This document shows, one piece after another, positions 52,101 through 64,000 of a stretch of DNA of 64,000 nt. The DNA comes from Onchocerca volvulus (lineage: Eukaryota; Nematoda; Chromadorea; Rhabditida; Onchocercidae): contig HG738139.1 of assembly GCA_000499405.2 (NCBI GenBank), positions 2,522,976-2,586,975 of the forward strand, given 5' to 3'. The position numbers and the translations under genes were made by a program. Within the stretch, counting starts at the first letter, position 1, and every line of letters begins with the position of its first letter. Below the pieces are notes generated by a model. The model did not search any database. It saw nothing but the letters and a program-made list of their open reading frames with translations, and had not been told where the DNA came from.

Positions 52101-54903
52101 TGACATAATAACTGATCGTAGTAATAATAATGACTTTTTGGATATTATAATCCTCTAATGCTCGGGGGAAACTTTTCTACAAGTAATCGAAATACTCGTT
52201 TAATCGATATTTACTATCGAAATACTGGAAATTCCTCATTAAACTCTGATTTCTTGATTGTTCCAGAGTGAGTTTGATGAATTATATTGAATAATTTTTA
52301 TTGCTAAATTTATAACAAAATACTGATATGAAAAAATAATTTTTTTTTTTTTTTGATAACATAGAAAAAAATATCTTAAATTCTTCATTGGATTTTGATT
52401 CGACTACATTTATCATCAAATTAAATTTAAATGAAATTTAATTAAATTATAAATACTAGATTCGAATTGCAGTAATTATTGATCAAAAATTAATCAAACA
52501 TAGACAATATTTTAGGAATTATACAGATGAAACATGCGTAATATTTAAGAAACACACTATCGATTAAATCGATTAACGATATTGAGTTCCGATTAATCAA
52601 TTAATAAATTTATTACTGATATACTTTGCATTTTTGCAGTTCCTTTATAAAAATAAATAATGTAATGGTTGCAATAAGATTTTTTTTTGATAAAAAAGAA
52701 GTTGTGTTGAAGTGAAATTTCGATGAATTCTTAACCACCAGATTGCGACAGTTTAATCGAATTAATTGAATTGTAGAACTGAAATTGATGAATGAATAAT
52801 CATCATAATTAGTTAATTAATTCAACGTATTTTTTATGCTTAATATTTGAAAACTATGAACGAAGCAAATAATAACAAACTTTAGAATTTTCAAGTATTT
52901 CTGTTCATTTTTTTTCTCCCAACTTCTTTTCTATCATTTTTAATCAAATAAAATATTTTTTATAATCCATTTTCATCCATTTAATACACTTATTAGTAAT
53001 GGAAATTCATGAACTTCTTGTCTATCATTCCGATTGAAATTTCGATTCCGATTTTTTTTCCGATTTTCTAGTTATATTTGATTTAATTAATTATGCAATC
53101 ATTTATAAAAAATCATTTCTCAATTATTTTCAATTAAAATGAAGTATCTTCTGTAATTCAACCCATTTTTTTCTTTCTTTTTCATTTTTTAATTGTCACT
53201 TTTTTGAAAATATTCTTTTAAATATCGTTTTTTTTTTGAAAAATAGATGAAATTCGCAAAATTTACCTTTCTTCCTTTTATTCATTTAAAGTATCTTTTT
53301 AAAATTATACCGTCAAATATTTGCAAATTTTTCATTTCTTCCTTGTTTTCTTCAATTTGAAACTTTCCCATTACAAAATCTACTCATAATTTCAATTTAT
53401 TTCCTTCTTTTTTCTTTTTTTTTTTTCAATAAAATTTGCAGTAAAACTTTTATTTCATTCATATTAATCGATAAAATTTATTTTTTTTTTTTAAAATGTA
53501 TTCATCAAATTTTGATTAGTTTATAATTTCTACTTGCAACTTTTGGTATTTATATTTAGTAGCTCGTAGATGAATTTTGCTTGTTTTTTTTTTGTCAAAA
53601 ATCTACGGTATAAAATGAACAAGACAATTTCTTTTGAAATTATATTATTCAACAGTAGACTAATAATTAATTGATTCACGTGACCTTTGACAATCCTCAC
53701 GTCAAAAATCACGTTTCTCACGTTTTTTTTGCATAATGCTTTATAAGTTAAAAAATAATGCATGTTTATAATATCTTTTCTTTAGTAGGCTATTATCATG
53801 AAGTAAATCTACGTTATTTACAATCAATTTTATCTTCATTAAGGTATTAATTATCAAATTCCTCCCTTTATTTTTTCGTTTTTTTTCGTTTTTTTTTGTT
53901 AATAATTCAATTTTCTGATCAAAATTGCGAATTAATGATCAATGCTCACGACTGTCCCAGAACGCAGTATTATTCATTTAATAATTTGAAAATCCGGAAG
54001 TTTGCAATTACATTAAATTTAAAAACTTAAAATTTTCAAATTTTAAAAATGACTTATTCAAAAGTGTATGACTTTCAAAATAATTTATACGGAAAATTAT
54101 TCAATAAAAACAAAAGTTCAATGATATTTAATAACAATGATAACAGTGTTGCAATTTTATCAATTCAACTTATAAATTTTTGCAATTTAAACAATTTAGA
54201 TTAAAGTAAGTTATGAAAAAATCGAAATTAAGAAAATTCAAATCAATCAAAAGCTGTCACAAAAAATTCGTATCATTTCATTTTGTAACACATTTCTATT
54301 TTTTTTTTTTTCGCTGAATTAGCTAAAAAAAAAAAAGGGAAATGAAATTCGAAATAAAATAAATGCATGGTAAGAAAATAATAATAATATGAAGCAAAGA
54401 AAGAAAAAAAAAGGAAATTAAAAAAAATAAAAATGCTTAGGCTTAGGCTTAAAGAATTGTTGATAATTTCGTTCAAACGAACTTTGTCATCTTAATTGGC
54501 TCTCTCAAATGACGAGATTTGTTTTTTCAAACTTTCAATTCCATTCAATTTGAATAAAAATTAGCAAAAAAGTAAGTAAATTGACAATAAATGGGAAATG
54601 AAAAAGCAAACACAAATAAAATACTCATTTTTGCCCATAAAATTTCATATAAATATCATAAATGTAATAGCAATTTTTCAATGTTAGCAAACCACCATTT
54701 TTTCCTCATTTTTATTCATCGAAAAAAAGAAAACAAGTCCTAAGGCCTAAAATGCCTAGGCCTAAAATTGTCATATTTATCCTAAATTTGGCTTTGGCTT
54801 TTTATTTCTAATCTAAGCGAGAATTAATAACTTTGATGATTGAAAACACTTTCTATTTAGCCATACTATCTATAATTGCTATATGAAGAATTTTAAATTA
54901 TTT

Positions 54904-54940
<37 letters not shown>

Positions 54941-56366
54941 CGACAGGAAGTAATGAACAACGAAAATTTGGCCTTTTTTCATGCTTTTTTTCTTTTTGCT
55001 TTAAATTTTCACTTAAATTTAAATTTTTTCTTGCTGAAAAAAAACATTTACATAAAATGGCTTTAAATCAAATATACAATAATCAAAAAAAACATTATTT
55101 ATTTAAATTTGATTCGAATTTTAGTAATAAGATTCGAATTGTGTTGTATACCTATTAGCTTTTGATTAATTCATTTTTATAAAATATTATTTTGAATTTT
55201 ATGCATTTCAAAAATAGACCACAACTTTTAATTTAGCAACTTTTCAACCTAACTTTTAACCATAATTATCGATCAGTTCATTTTATCCAACATTTGCGAA
55301 TGATTATGAGATTATGTATTTTAGATCAAGTAAAATTTCTAAAATAAACTCATGAAATTAAATCTTCAAATAGATTCTGTTCAATTGATTAGTTTGATTA
55401 AATTATTCTGATAAAGTTTCTAAAAAAGATATCTCGATATATTTCAACATTTCTTAATAGTCAAATTTCCTTATTTTGATTAAAAAAACTTTAGAATCAA
55501 TTTCATACAAAAAAAAAATTTTTTTTTTTCGTCTGATGATATCAATTTTTTTTTATTTTTATTCGTTCGTCATGCCAAATTTGGTATTTCCATCTATAAA
55601 TTTATTTATTTTCGCTTTCTTCATATATCTATTTCTAAGTGGTATTTTTCAAAATGCTTCCAAATAAATTGAAATTTTTGAAAAAACAAAAAAAGACAAT
55701 CCTTCCAATTAATTAGCACATTCATTCAATATTTTATATTCAAGCTTTTTGGAATGCATTAGTTAGAAAGAGTTTAGCGAATGAAACGTTTTATTTATTA
55801 AATTGCAATTTTCTTTTAATTTCAAAATTAATTTTATTTTAAATGCAAATGTCATCCATAAATAATGAATAGAATTTAATGCATTTTCTCTGTTAACAAC
55901 CATAAAAAATATGTAAATAATCCATCTACAAACAATATGCTATAAACATATTAAATAATATTTGAAATAACCTTTTCACAATTCATTTCGAACATTTATA
56001 ATTCTTAAAAGTTAGCAGTTTTTATTTTTTTTTTTTTTTGTTCAAATTTGAAAAGAAAAAAATTTTTAGAAGATATTTTCATTACGATATTTAGCAGATT
56101 TTTGTTACTTAATTTCTCATTCATTGTTAATTACTTGTTTTTTTTTTCGAAATTAAAGAATTGTAACGATTTCGGCCGAAAAGTTGATATTAAAAAGTTT
56201 TTTATTGTTCAGGCGGAATAAATTTTGCATGACTTGCGAAAAATGCAATATAGAACGGGAAAGAGGAATGACAATGATTGAAAAAGCATTCAAACAAATG
56301 AAATTTTATGTCCGAATTAAAATTAAATTAAATATGAAGCCATCTGCTAGATGCTCATCGATTTAA
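49188..56366 (+). CDS. Candidate sparse gene with N-terminal cysteine cluster
   Basis: The first exon, 49188-49452 (donor gtaagt), starts MRPQPKDHNRPSFFLTHLF and runs into CCGCYQCQLCYRNERN: five cysteines in ten residues followed by a charged stretch. Its base composition is much less A+T-rich than the surroundings. Exon 51734-51788 (TTTGCAG acceptor, gtaagt donor) continues in phase (LCISEILFNATENGFSQI). From its phase-2 end, two later blocks fit: 56213-56366, ending in a stop (RNKFCMTCEKCNIERERG), or 61782 onward (RKFKNKKKKMENDWVEKE, donor gtatat). Such a cluster resembles the palmitoylated cysteine string of RZ/GAIP-type RGS proteins (RGS17/19/20: NxxRP..CC-C...C..RNEER). No RGS domain exon was found in the window, so the family is only a guess. 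The gene may run off the right edge. The first exon is credible; the rest is weak. Confidence 0.35.
54437..54450 (+). repeat. Short interstitial TTAGGC repeat
   Basis: Two and a third units of TTAGGC, the nematode telomere repeat unit. Related TAGGCCTA-type words occur at about 51465-51530, 54738-54768, 61600-61630 and 62289-62305. Confidence 0.5.
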
Positions 56367-56392
56367 AATCTGGGCGATAAAATTTAGCGATA

Positions 56393-56481
56393 GCGTTTAA
56401 ATATTGATTGAATTGATCGAGATTGATTTTCGTAATCGCGTTCAAATATTGATCGAATTGATCGGGATTGATTTTCGTAAT
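56393..56481 (+). repeat. 45-bp tandem repeat, two copies
   Basis: The unit starts GCGTTTAAATATTGATTGAA in the first copy and ends GATTGATTTTCGTAAT. Copies lie at 56393-56436 and 56438-56481, with three or four substitutions. Confidence 0.85.
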
Positions 56482-58013
56482 TTCTTTTAAGATTATTTCC
56501 AAAGGAGATACTGTATTCGGTCTGTAATTATGGTCAGAACAGGAGAAAACTTATAATTCTGGATTATCTTGAAATGATTTTGCAATATCGTTAGTTTCAT
56601 AAAAACATTAGAGAAAAGGACAATTAAAATTCAAATTAAATCTATTTTGAAAAAATAAATGATTTGAATTAATTTTTAAAAAAATTTCAAACTTTATAAT
56701 GAATTTATTAACTGAATGTTACGATAGCAAAAAATTGAAAATAACCTAAACAATTTGAATCAACGAACTTTTTCCATTAAAATAATTAATACTTATTTTG
56801 CATAAATTGATCAATTTATTTACAAATGCGCTTTTCATATATCGCAAAAATAGATCACATTTACCTGCGCACATTTATTTACCCAAATCTACTTACCCAA
56901 ATTTACTTACCCATTTTTAAATACCAATATAAACTCATTGCAAATACCTGTATCTATTCGTTTATACATTTTTGAAATTCAAATTTCTTGTTTCATTGTT
57001 GATATTTTTCGAGAATGCAAGATTTTTTGACTAATTAAAATTGAATAACACTTTTATTGGTCTTTAGTATAATTTCGATATGATAAGTATTAAATCTAAT
57101 TAATTATGCTATACTTCAACTGAAAATTTGGATATTTTAGAACAAGAAATTCAAATTTCTTTATTGAGCGGGTAAAATCAAATATAAATTTTTTGAATGA
57201 AATGATTGGAAAGTTCTCAATTTCAACAGTAATTAAGATTAAATTTTTGCTCTTACATTTCCTTTAATGTATTTAGTTTCGAATTCAGATTTCAATTTCC
57301 AGCAATTAATTTTAATAGTTTATAATTTTCGAGCTTAAAGTCTTTATTTATTGAATTTTAACAAACGTACGAATTAATATGATATGATTAAATGATTTAG
57401 ACAAAATTAGTCCATGATCGAACATACGAATTTACCGAATATCTCAAAAATGAAGAGGGAAAATAGGAAATGATTTACCTTTTTAGAATGGATCTTATTT
57501 TTAAATTTATTCCAATTTAGATTTGCAGAAAATTTTATTTTCGGCACTTGAAGAATTTGATTATATGATACAACAAAAATTACTTTTATAGAAATTAAAT
57601 CCAAAATAGATTAATTTTGCCATAGAAAAATGGAAAGTGTGTGGTTGTTAAAATAATTTAACTTCTGGAGAAAAAAGTGGAAGTGACGTACGGACAATAA
57701 ATTTATTTGATTTATCAAATGAAAAAATGATGAATGACGTTGGATCTTGATGATAAATTTTTGAGATGATGAAAATGGAATTTTTAGCTTTCAATCTTTG
57801 AAGTTCCTTCATCATTTAGTTTTCTATTAAATAGAAATAAATTCTATAAATCATTAAATTCAGTTTTAATTTTTGTTTTCAGCCTATTTCCATAATTTCA
57901 ATTGAAATTTCCATCAGTTTTCATAGGCAAATTTAATTAAAAATTTGATATTTTAATTTTTAACTTTCTTTTTTTGGAAAGTTTACAGAAGAATACAAAC
58001 AGTTTATTTATTT

Positions 58014-58350
58014 ATTTATGAAATAAAACAATTTTAGCAAATTACTGTATTTTACCGTATTCATGTTACTGTATATTGTGTGTGCTGTGCATTTGTTTAT
58101 TCTCTGATAATTTCACAAATGGAGAGACTATTAATAATTGGGATATATGCAAGGAATATTCGGAAGATTTGCAGAATTATACAAAAAACTTCTCTGGTTA
58201 TTCATGAAATGAAATTATTTTAGCAAGTCACTGTACCTTACCGTATTTGCCATGTTTGTCATATTACCGTATGCTGCATACAGTGCATTTATTTATTATT
58301 TGATAATTTCATCGAGAGAATGAAAGCATTAATAATTGGAATATTTGGAA
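58014..58350 (+). repeat. About 150-bp duplication, 187-bp spacing
   Basis: Both copies contain a TTATGAAATaAAA-ATTTTAGCAA start, ACTGTA--TTACCGTATT, a CAGTGCATTT or TGTGCATTT core, a GATAATTTCA block and TTAATAATTGG-ATAT. The first lies at about 58014-58165 and the second at about 58201-58350. Confidence 0.8.
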
Positions 58351-61300
58351 GTAAAATGCGAAAAAAACGATTTCACAGTTTATTGACATTTTTAAAATGC
58401 ATTTTGCTTGATTGAAATGAAAATTTTCAAAACTAGACATCCATTTTATCTATCTTTTTTCCTTTTTTTTCGTTTCTATATGAAAGAAAAAAATACGAAG
58501 AGTTTTTCAATATTTCTGCTTCATTTGCCAATGCAAAATATTATATTTCTATTTTAGTCTTTTGTTCACTTTTTTTTTGCTGAGAATTTTCAAATTGTTT
58601 ACTGTACAATTTACTTTTGAAGATTAAATCTTATGATGATTGCTTCAAAGTTAAATTAATATAATTCAATAGTTTTTTCTCTAGCTTGGAATAATATCTT
58701 TAATTCGTAATGCTTCGTAAATTCCGATGATGAATTTCAAAATTCTGTGTTCATAATAAATTTTTCATATATTGCAAGGGATAAAAGATGAAAAGAATAT
58801 GCTTTAAACTAATTATTGCAAAAGCTTGATTATTTTTATTGATATTCGTTATAATAGCAAACAAATAATTTCTATCATTCATCATTCATTCCTTATTTTC
58901 CAATAAAAAAAAAAAAAAAAAAAGTCGGAGAATTCATTTTATAATAATGCTCATGAATTCATTATAATTTCACTGAAAATCTTTCCTTTCAACTAAAATT
59001 GCTTTTTTTGCAACAACAATTTTCAAACCTTGGCTCGAAATATAATTAGGAATACCTGGATGAAATTTTTTAAATGGCATTCATTTTTTAAATGGCATAC
59101 AGGATATATTTTTATGAAAATTCCTGAAACACCAAACATTGAACTATTTCGTTTAATAACTATCAAGAGTAAAATAAATTAATTAAAATTGTAAATAAAA
59201 TTAAATTGTGAAATTTGAAAAGATAGTATGACATCTCATAAGTTGTTTACGACTTAAAAATAAAACCATGTTTACAATTAAATTAGTTCGCTTTCTTGGG
59301 CATTTATGTTGTTTACGATTACAGTATCCATGATTACGATTGAATTTCTTCAATCTTCGAGCATTATTATATTAATGATCTTAATGATGAATTAATGTGA
59401 ACCTACTTATTGCAAAAAATATCCGATGAAATAGTGTGATATTTAAGAACGACTGATCATAACAAAATTTAAGCATACTGTAGCAACATACTGTAATCCC
59501 ACGACTGTAAAAGCGATGTAAAAACCATCATTTGCTGATAAAATGATTGAAAGAAGAGAAAAAAAATGTAAATTTTCACAAAATATTGCATAAAACTGAA
59601 AAAAAATAATAATTAGAAATAATTCTTGCGAAATTTATAAAATTTCTTAAACTTATTGCTAAAAAATTCGCAGATTTTTAACAGTAATAAAAGATTGGAT
59701 TATTTTTTTTTTTTACCAATTTTTAAATTCATTCATCAGTCTTTTTTATTTCCAATGAAATAATGTCCTTTTTTTTTTCTTTTTTATTTTCTTCTAATGG
59801 AAAGACAAATTTTTCGTCATTTTAAATTTTATCATTTTGTTGAAAATGAAATGTTGAAAATACAATTTGTAATAAAATATTATTGGCCCGCTTTAATTCA
59901 AAAAATCGAGCAGTACATATGAGAAGTGCAAATGCGATACTTAATTCTAGTTCTGATGTAAACAAAATTGAAAGCAAAATTAAGCAAAAGCAATTCAAAT
60001 AGAGAAATTGAGCAGCAAAGAAATTTAGATATATCAAATAAAAATAATTTCTTTTTCCTTAATATAGTTCAAAAAAAAAAGTTTCCTTTCCTTTCTTAAA
60101 AATCATTCGTAAAATTAATTTTTTCTTTTTTTGAAATATCCAAAAAGTACCGTTAAAAGTGCAGTTTATTAATGGGCCTACCAGTTATGCGATACAATAG
60201 TTTTTGTTCAAAATATTAATGAGAATTAATTACTTCATAAATCAAAAAATATTAATTCGAAATCAACTATTTCATTAAAGTTAAAACATTAATTCGTATT
60301 AATTACTTCATTGAATAGATTGTTTTAAAATTGTATGAAAAAAAGAAAAATGAATTAATTGCTTCATTTTTGCCAATTTAACAATTGTTTTTTTTTTCGT
60401 TACTCTCATTTTTTTTCATTTGAATTAAATTTGAATTAAATATTTGAATTAAATATTATGCTATACAACTGACAAGCTCATTAATAAATTACCATTTCAA
60501 TGAAATGTTTTTTTAAATATTTTAAAAGAAAAAAGGTTTTTTTTTTTTAAATGAATTTTGCGATGAAAAAAAGAAATAAATTGTTTTAGTAATAGCAAAA
60601 TGAAAAGCAATAAATAAATAACGATATTGGAATTTTTTATTGATAAATTTTTGATTTGAATTGTTTTTGAAAAATTGGTCTTTTAGTCTTTTTTGTTTTT
60701 ATTAAGCATATTTACTAGTACTTTCGGAAAGTCAACATATTAATTTCTTTACAAAGAATTTTAATAATTAATAATATTAATTGAAATATTCGATGTCAAA
60801 CCCATTGATTATGATTAAATCGGTTGTAATTAAGAAATTTTAATCAAATAATTCAATTAATATTATTAAGGAAAAAAAAACTAATATTTAAAATTAATTT
60901 TTTGTTAGACTTAAATAATAATATTGATTTATTTGAATTTTCATTTCAATACTTTGCCTTTTTTTTTTTTCTCGCTTCCCCATTTATAATTGTATTCAAT
61001 CTCTGAACACTTATTTAAGTAACGCTATCTTTGCTATCAATGATGAATTGAAATAGAATTCACATAAATTTCGCTAAATTATTCTCGAACGATTCTAATT
61101 TAGCCTATTTCAAGTTTTTTTTTTTTTTTTTAAATCAATTTCATCGGAGCCGAATATCATGTGACTTAATTTAATTCTTTCGCATTTTCGATTTAATTTT
61201 AATCAATTCCAATTCAAAGATATCATCGTTCATTTTCAATTAGTTATTCATACATATCGTTAGCGAATGCACTTTTCCAGACAATTTCTTTTTTTTTTCT

Positions 61301-61615
61301 TTTTTTCGCCAATTTCAAATTATTTTTTCTTTTTTAAAGTCAAATCTTTTCGTCGCTTTTTTTTTTTTTTTTGCTTTTTTTTGCATATTTTATGTATGAA
61401 TTATGAATTGTTAGTTAAAGCAAAAATTTCGAATTAAATTGCTACGCTTTTCATTTTTTTTTTTCTATTTTTTTTTTTTTTCTTGAGTCATTTCAATTTT
61501 ATCGATCATTCAACATTATATATCCTGATAACGTAGGCAAAGCGATGTGTGTATATTGAACGTGCTTCTGAATGTTTATATGCCTAGACACTCTTTTGGA
61601 AGCCTAGTATCTTAG

Positions 61616-61629
61616 GCCCAGGCCTGGGC
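61616..61629 (+). repeat. GC-only palindrome GCCCAGGCCTGGGC
   Basis: A perfect 14-bp palindrome with a StuI-like AGGCCT centre, flanked by further AGCCTAG and TTAGGC words. It is conspicuous because the surrounding kilobases are strongly A+T rich. Confidence 0.8.
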
Positions 61630-62584
61630 TTATTTTCTTGGTCAATTTATAGTGGAACTTGTATATTAGCACTTTTTCTTTACACTCACATTTTGGTTTC
61701 CATTTCAATAAACATCGATTCCAATTCAATCTTCTATGCATCCGCTACCACCTTACTGATTGTTACTCTCTTTTATTTCAGGAGAAAATTTAAAAACAAA
61801 AAAAAAAAAATGGAAAACGATTGGGTGGAGAAAGAGGTATATAATAAAAAAAAAAAAAAGTTCTAAATAATGAGTTTCCTTTTTTTTTCGAAAAAAAAAA
61901 AAAGATTAAAATTGTCATCATTCACATTCACATAAATACAACAAACACAGAGGAATATCTCAAAGAAGTATTTCAGTTGACAAGTTTTTTGTTTTTTTTT
62001 TAAATTTAAAAAGTGTTATTTTTTGTCCTTTTTTAATAATCTTTATCAACTTTAGTCTGACAATTAAAAGTAATTAATCAAGTTAATTTATTGCTGCTTT
62101 TTCGGTTTTTTAATTAAAATTATTAATTCGAATTATTTCTGCTTTTCTTTTCCTTTTTTTTTTTTTTAAATTATTGTTTGTATTTCTTTGAAATTTTATT
62201 CACCAAATTTGGCCTCAATGAAAAGGATGAAATTCTTTGTTAGTATATGTCCCTCAATTGTCTTTTTTAAATTACAGCCTATTTGCGTGCTAGGCCTAGG
62301 CTCAAAAAACTACCAAGGCTTGAAACATCAGTAATCGAATAATTGAATAAGTGAATTTGAAACGTATTTTAAAGGATTAAATTCAAAACGACAGTAATGC
62401 TATCATCAGACACTGTATATCGTGCAGTGGAAAATGAAATTCGAGTACGAAAAAAAGTTTTAAAAAAAGAAACAAGTTCGTCTTTTTTTCTGGAACATTT
62501 TAAGTTTTTTTTTTTTTTTAAATTCATTGTAATTCATTGTCTCTTTTGTAATTGTCACCTTTTTTTTATCGATTTCTGAAAATC

Positions 62585-62647
62585 AACTATGAATTACTGT
62601 AGATTACCGTTGATGGTACTAACAGTAATCTACAGTAATTCATAGTT
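62585..62647 (+). repeat. Perfect 23-bp stem hairpin
   Basis: Bases 62585-62607 (AACTATGAATTACTGTAGAT plus TAC) are the exact reverse complement of 62625-62647, with a 17-base gap. One mismatch later, the GTT/AAC ends of the gap also pair, leaving a loop of about 9 bases. The size and shape match a pre-miRNA or a tiny inverted-repeat transposon remnant. Confidence 0.85.
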
Positions 62648-63272
62648 AATTCAACTTCATCGAATAGTTAAATTGAAAAAAAATTTTTTTTTGGTAATCA
62701 TAATCCTGATGATAGAAATGAAAGATCGGATCATTATTATTATACTACGAAATAAAAAGAAATCAAATTTAACGAAATTTCCGAATATTTTAAGGAAAAA
62801 TAAATTTTTTTTTATAAAAGATTTCAACTTACAAGATGAAAGAAAGAATGGAATTTGAAAAGTCGAGAAAAATTTTTAAATTTCGAATAGTAAGTAAGCA
62901 AATTCAAATAAGTTGTTTTGAATCAACCAAATATTAACGATGATAAACATCTCGATGTTTAATTTACGAATGACTTTAATCGATTGATCTTTTTTTTTTT
63001 TTTCAAAATCATAGCAAAATTATTGCATTTTTTGACACATTTATAACTTTTGCGAAAGTATTTCATTTTCGAAATTTAATTTATTTAAATAATTCTTACT
63101 GCGTATCATTTGCATGACTTCAAAATATTTTAGGAAATTTTATCTGCAATGACTTTTATCACTTATGCTATTTAATTTTCAAACTTTATTCGATATAGAA
63201 CAATTCCAATAAAATCCAATCAATCTAAACTATTTCAATCAAGTATAAGCATCATTGAGAAAAAAATCATTC

Positions 63273-63350
63273 AACAACTAATTCATTAAATTGATATGTT
63301 TTATCAGTGATAACAACTAATTCATTAAATTGATATGTTTTATCAGTGAT
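63273..63350 (+). repeat. 39-bp exact tandem duplication
   Basis: Two identical adjacent copies starting AACAACTAATTCATTAAATT. Confidence 0.95.
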
Positions 63351-64000
63351 AATTGTTTGAGTGAAATAAAAAAGAACGCATTTCACTCTGATAAGTTCCT
63401 TTTTCGTCTTTTTGAATTCTGTCATCATTTACTTGGTTTTTTTTCGGTGGAAATTTCATTTTTCTCAATAATCTATTTGAATTTATAATTTTCCCATCTT
63501 AACAATTATCACCTTCAATTATGTATTATCAGCAAGATATACCTACGATAGGTAAAATTTAATTGAATGTAAACAAAACATCTTTGAATTTTGCTATTTT
63601 CAGTTTTTGAATGATTCCAGCTTTTGTTTGTCAAATTTTTTTTCTAATTTCCAATTTTTTTTTCTGCTAATTACCCATCTAATTTAAACTCTAAGCCTTT
63701 CATATCTATTTATCTTGAAATCTCGAAGTTATTACTTTAATATGTTTGATATTTTTCAAGTATTCTTGCATCGAAATGTCAAATATTGCGATTCTTTATA
63801 TATATTTCAATTTCTTGTTCTTCATTTGGCAAAATAAGTGGACAACAAGGTCAAAGGTTGCCAATTAGTAATCGCTATTTTTGCAAATGAAATTTTAGAG
63901 TTCCAATAAAAAAAGCATAAATTTGATCCTAAATTTAAATATTCTAAAAAAAAAAAATTCATTTCTAATATATTGCCCCTCAAAAACTTTTCATTTAGAC

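Larger units (their letters stand above)
49453..64000. other. A+T-rich tract, few or no supported exons
   Basis: About 14.5 kb of low-complexity DNA with many poly(T)/poly(A) runs (the longest near 54907-54938). Apart from the candidate exons at 51734, 56213 and 61782, and a possible 62278 block (TTACAG acceptor then PICVLGLGSKNYQGLKHQ and a stop), I see only repeats. It may be a very large intron or intergenic DNA. Confidence 0.45.

Noticed and set aside
59822..60037. Hydrophobic minus-strand frame resembling a membrane segment
   Set aside because: T-rich DNA read in this direction gives Phe/Leu/Ile runs by default. No start context, no neighbouring exons.

Overview
The window looks like nuclear DNA of a filarial (clade III) nematode. 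It is strongly A+T rich with many poly(A)/poly(T) tracts. Exons are short (about 36-300 bp), introns are bounded by GT..TTTCAG/TTTTAG, and start codons often lie a few bases after a splice acceptor, as expected for spliced-leader trans-splicing. The encoded proteins are nematode-like versions of conserved animal proteins. Genus and species cannot be fixed from the sequence alone. All exon chains were assembled by eye from splice signals, reading phase and family resemblance. Each of the six main chains closes in frame, with a coding total divisible by three.

Layout, left to right. (1) 136-11794 (+): the 3' part of a SWR1/p400/Domino-type chromatin remodeller (ssl-1 type). Two C-terminal forms are visible. 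A short form reads through a splice donor at 1606 into a 311-residue Ser/Thr/Arg-rich tail ending at 2541. A long form splices at 1606 to about 20 further exons carrying the p400/Domino SANT region and a Q/T/V-rich tail ending at 11794. (2) 15795-22841 (+): a complete beta integrin (pat-3 type, 20 exons, 821 aa). (3) 24157-28148 (+): an F-box-like protein with a leucine-rich body. (4) Minus strand: PPTC7-type mitochondrial PP2C phosphatase (35267-33042), complex I subunit NDUFS8 (31262-29268), and a possible 68-aa protein (29074-28244) spaced like the next cistron of an operon. (5) 36473-41350 (+): a complete WDR37-type WD40 protein, divergent from PPTC7. (6) 41351-64000: a gene-poor, very A+T-rich tract with microsatellites, old tandem duplications and hairpins. 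It also has a candidate sparse gene starting near 49188 whose first exon encodes a cysteine cluster like those of palmitoylated proteins.

The genes do not form one pathway. They cover chromatin remodelling, cell-matrix adhesion and muscle attachment, probable ubiquitin-ligase substrate recognition, and mitochondrial respiration and its regulation. From memory, the C. elegans counterparts pat-3, ssl-1 and the NDUFS8 gene are on chromosome III, so the block may be part of a conserved nematode linkage group. The most rewarding signals are the Domino A/B-like isoform switch, the small ORF behind NDUFS8, alternative 3' exons in the WDR37 gene, and a perfect 23-bp-stem hairpin at 62585-62647.
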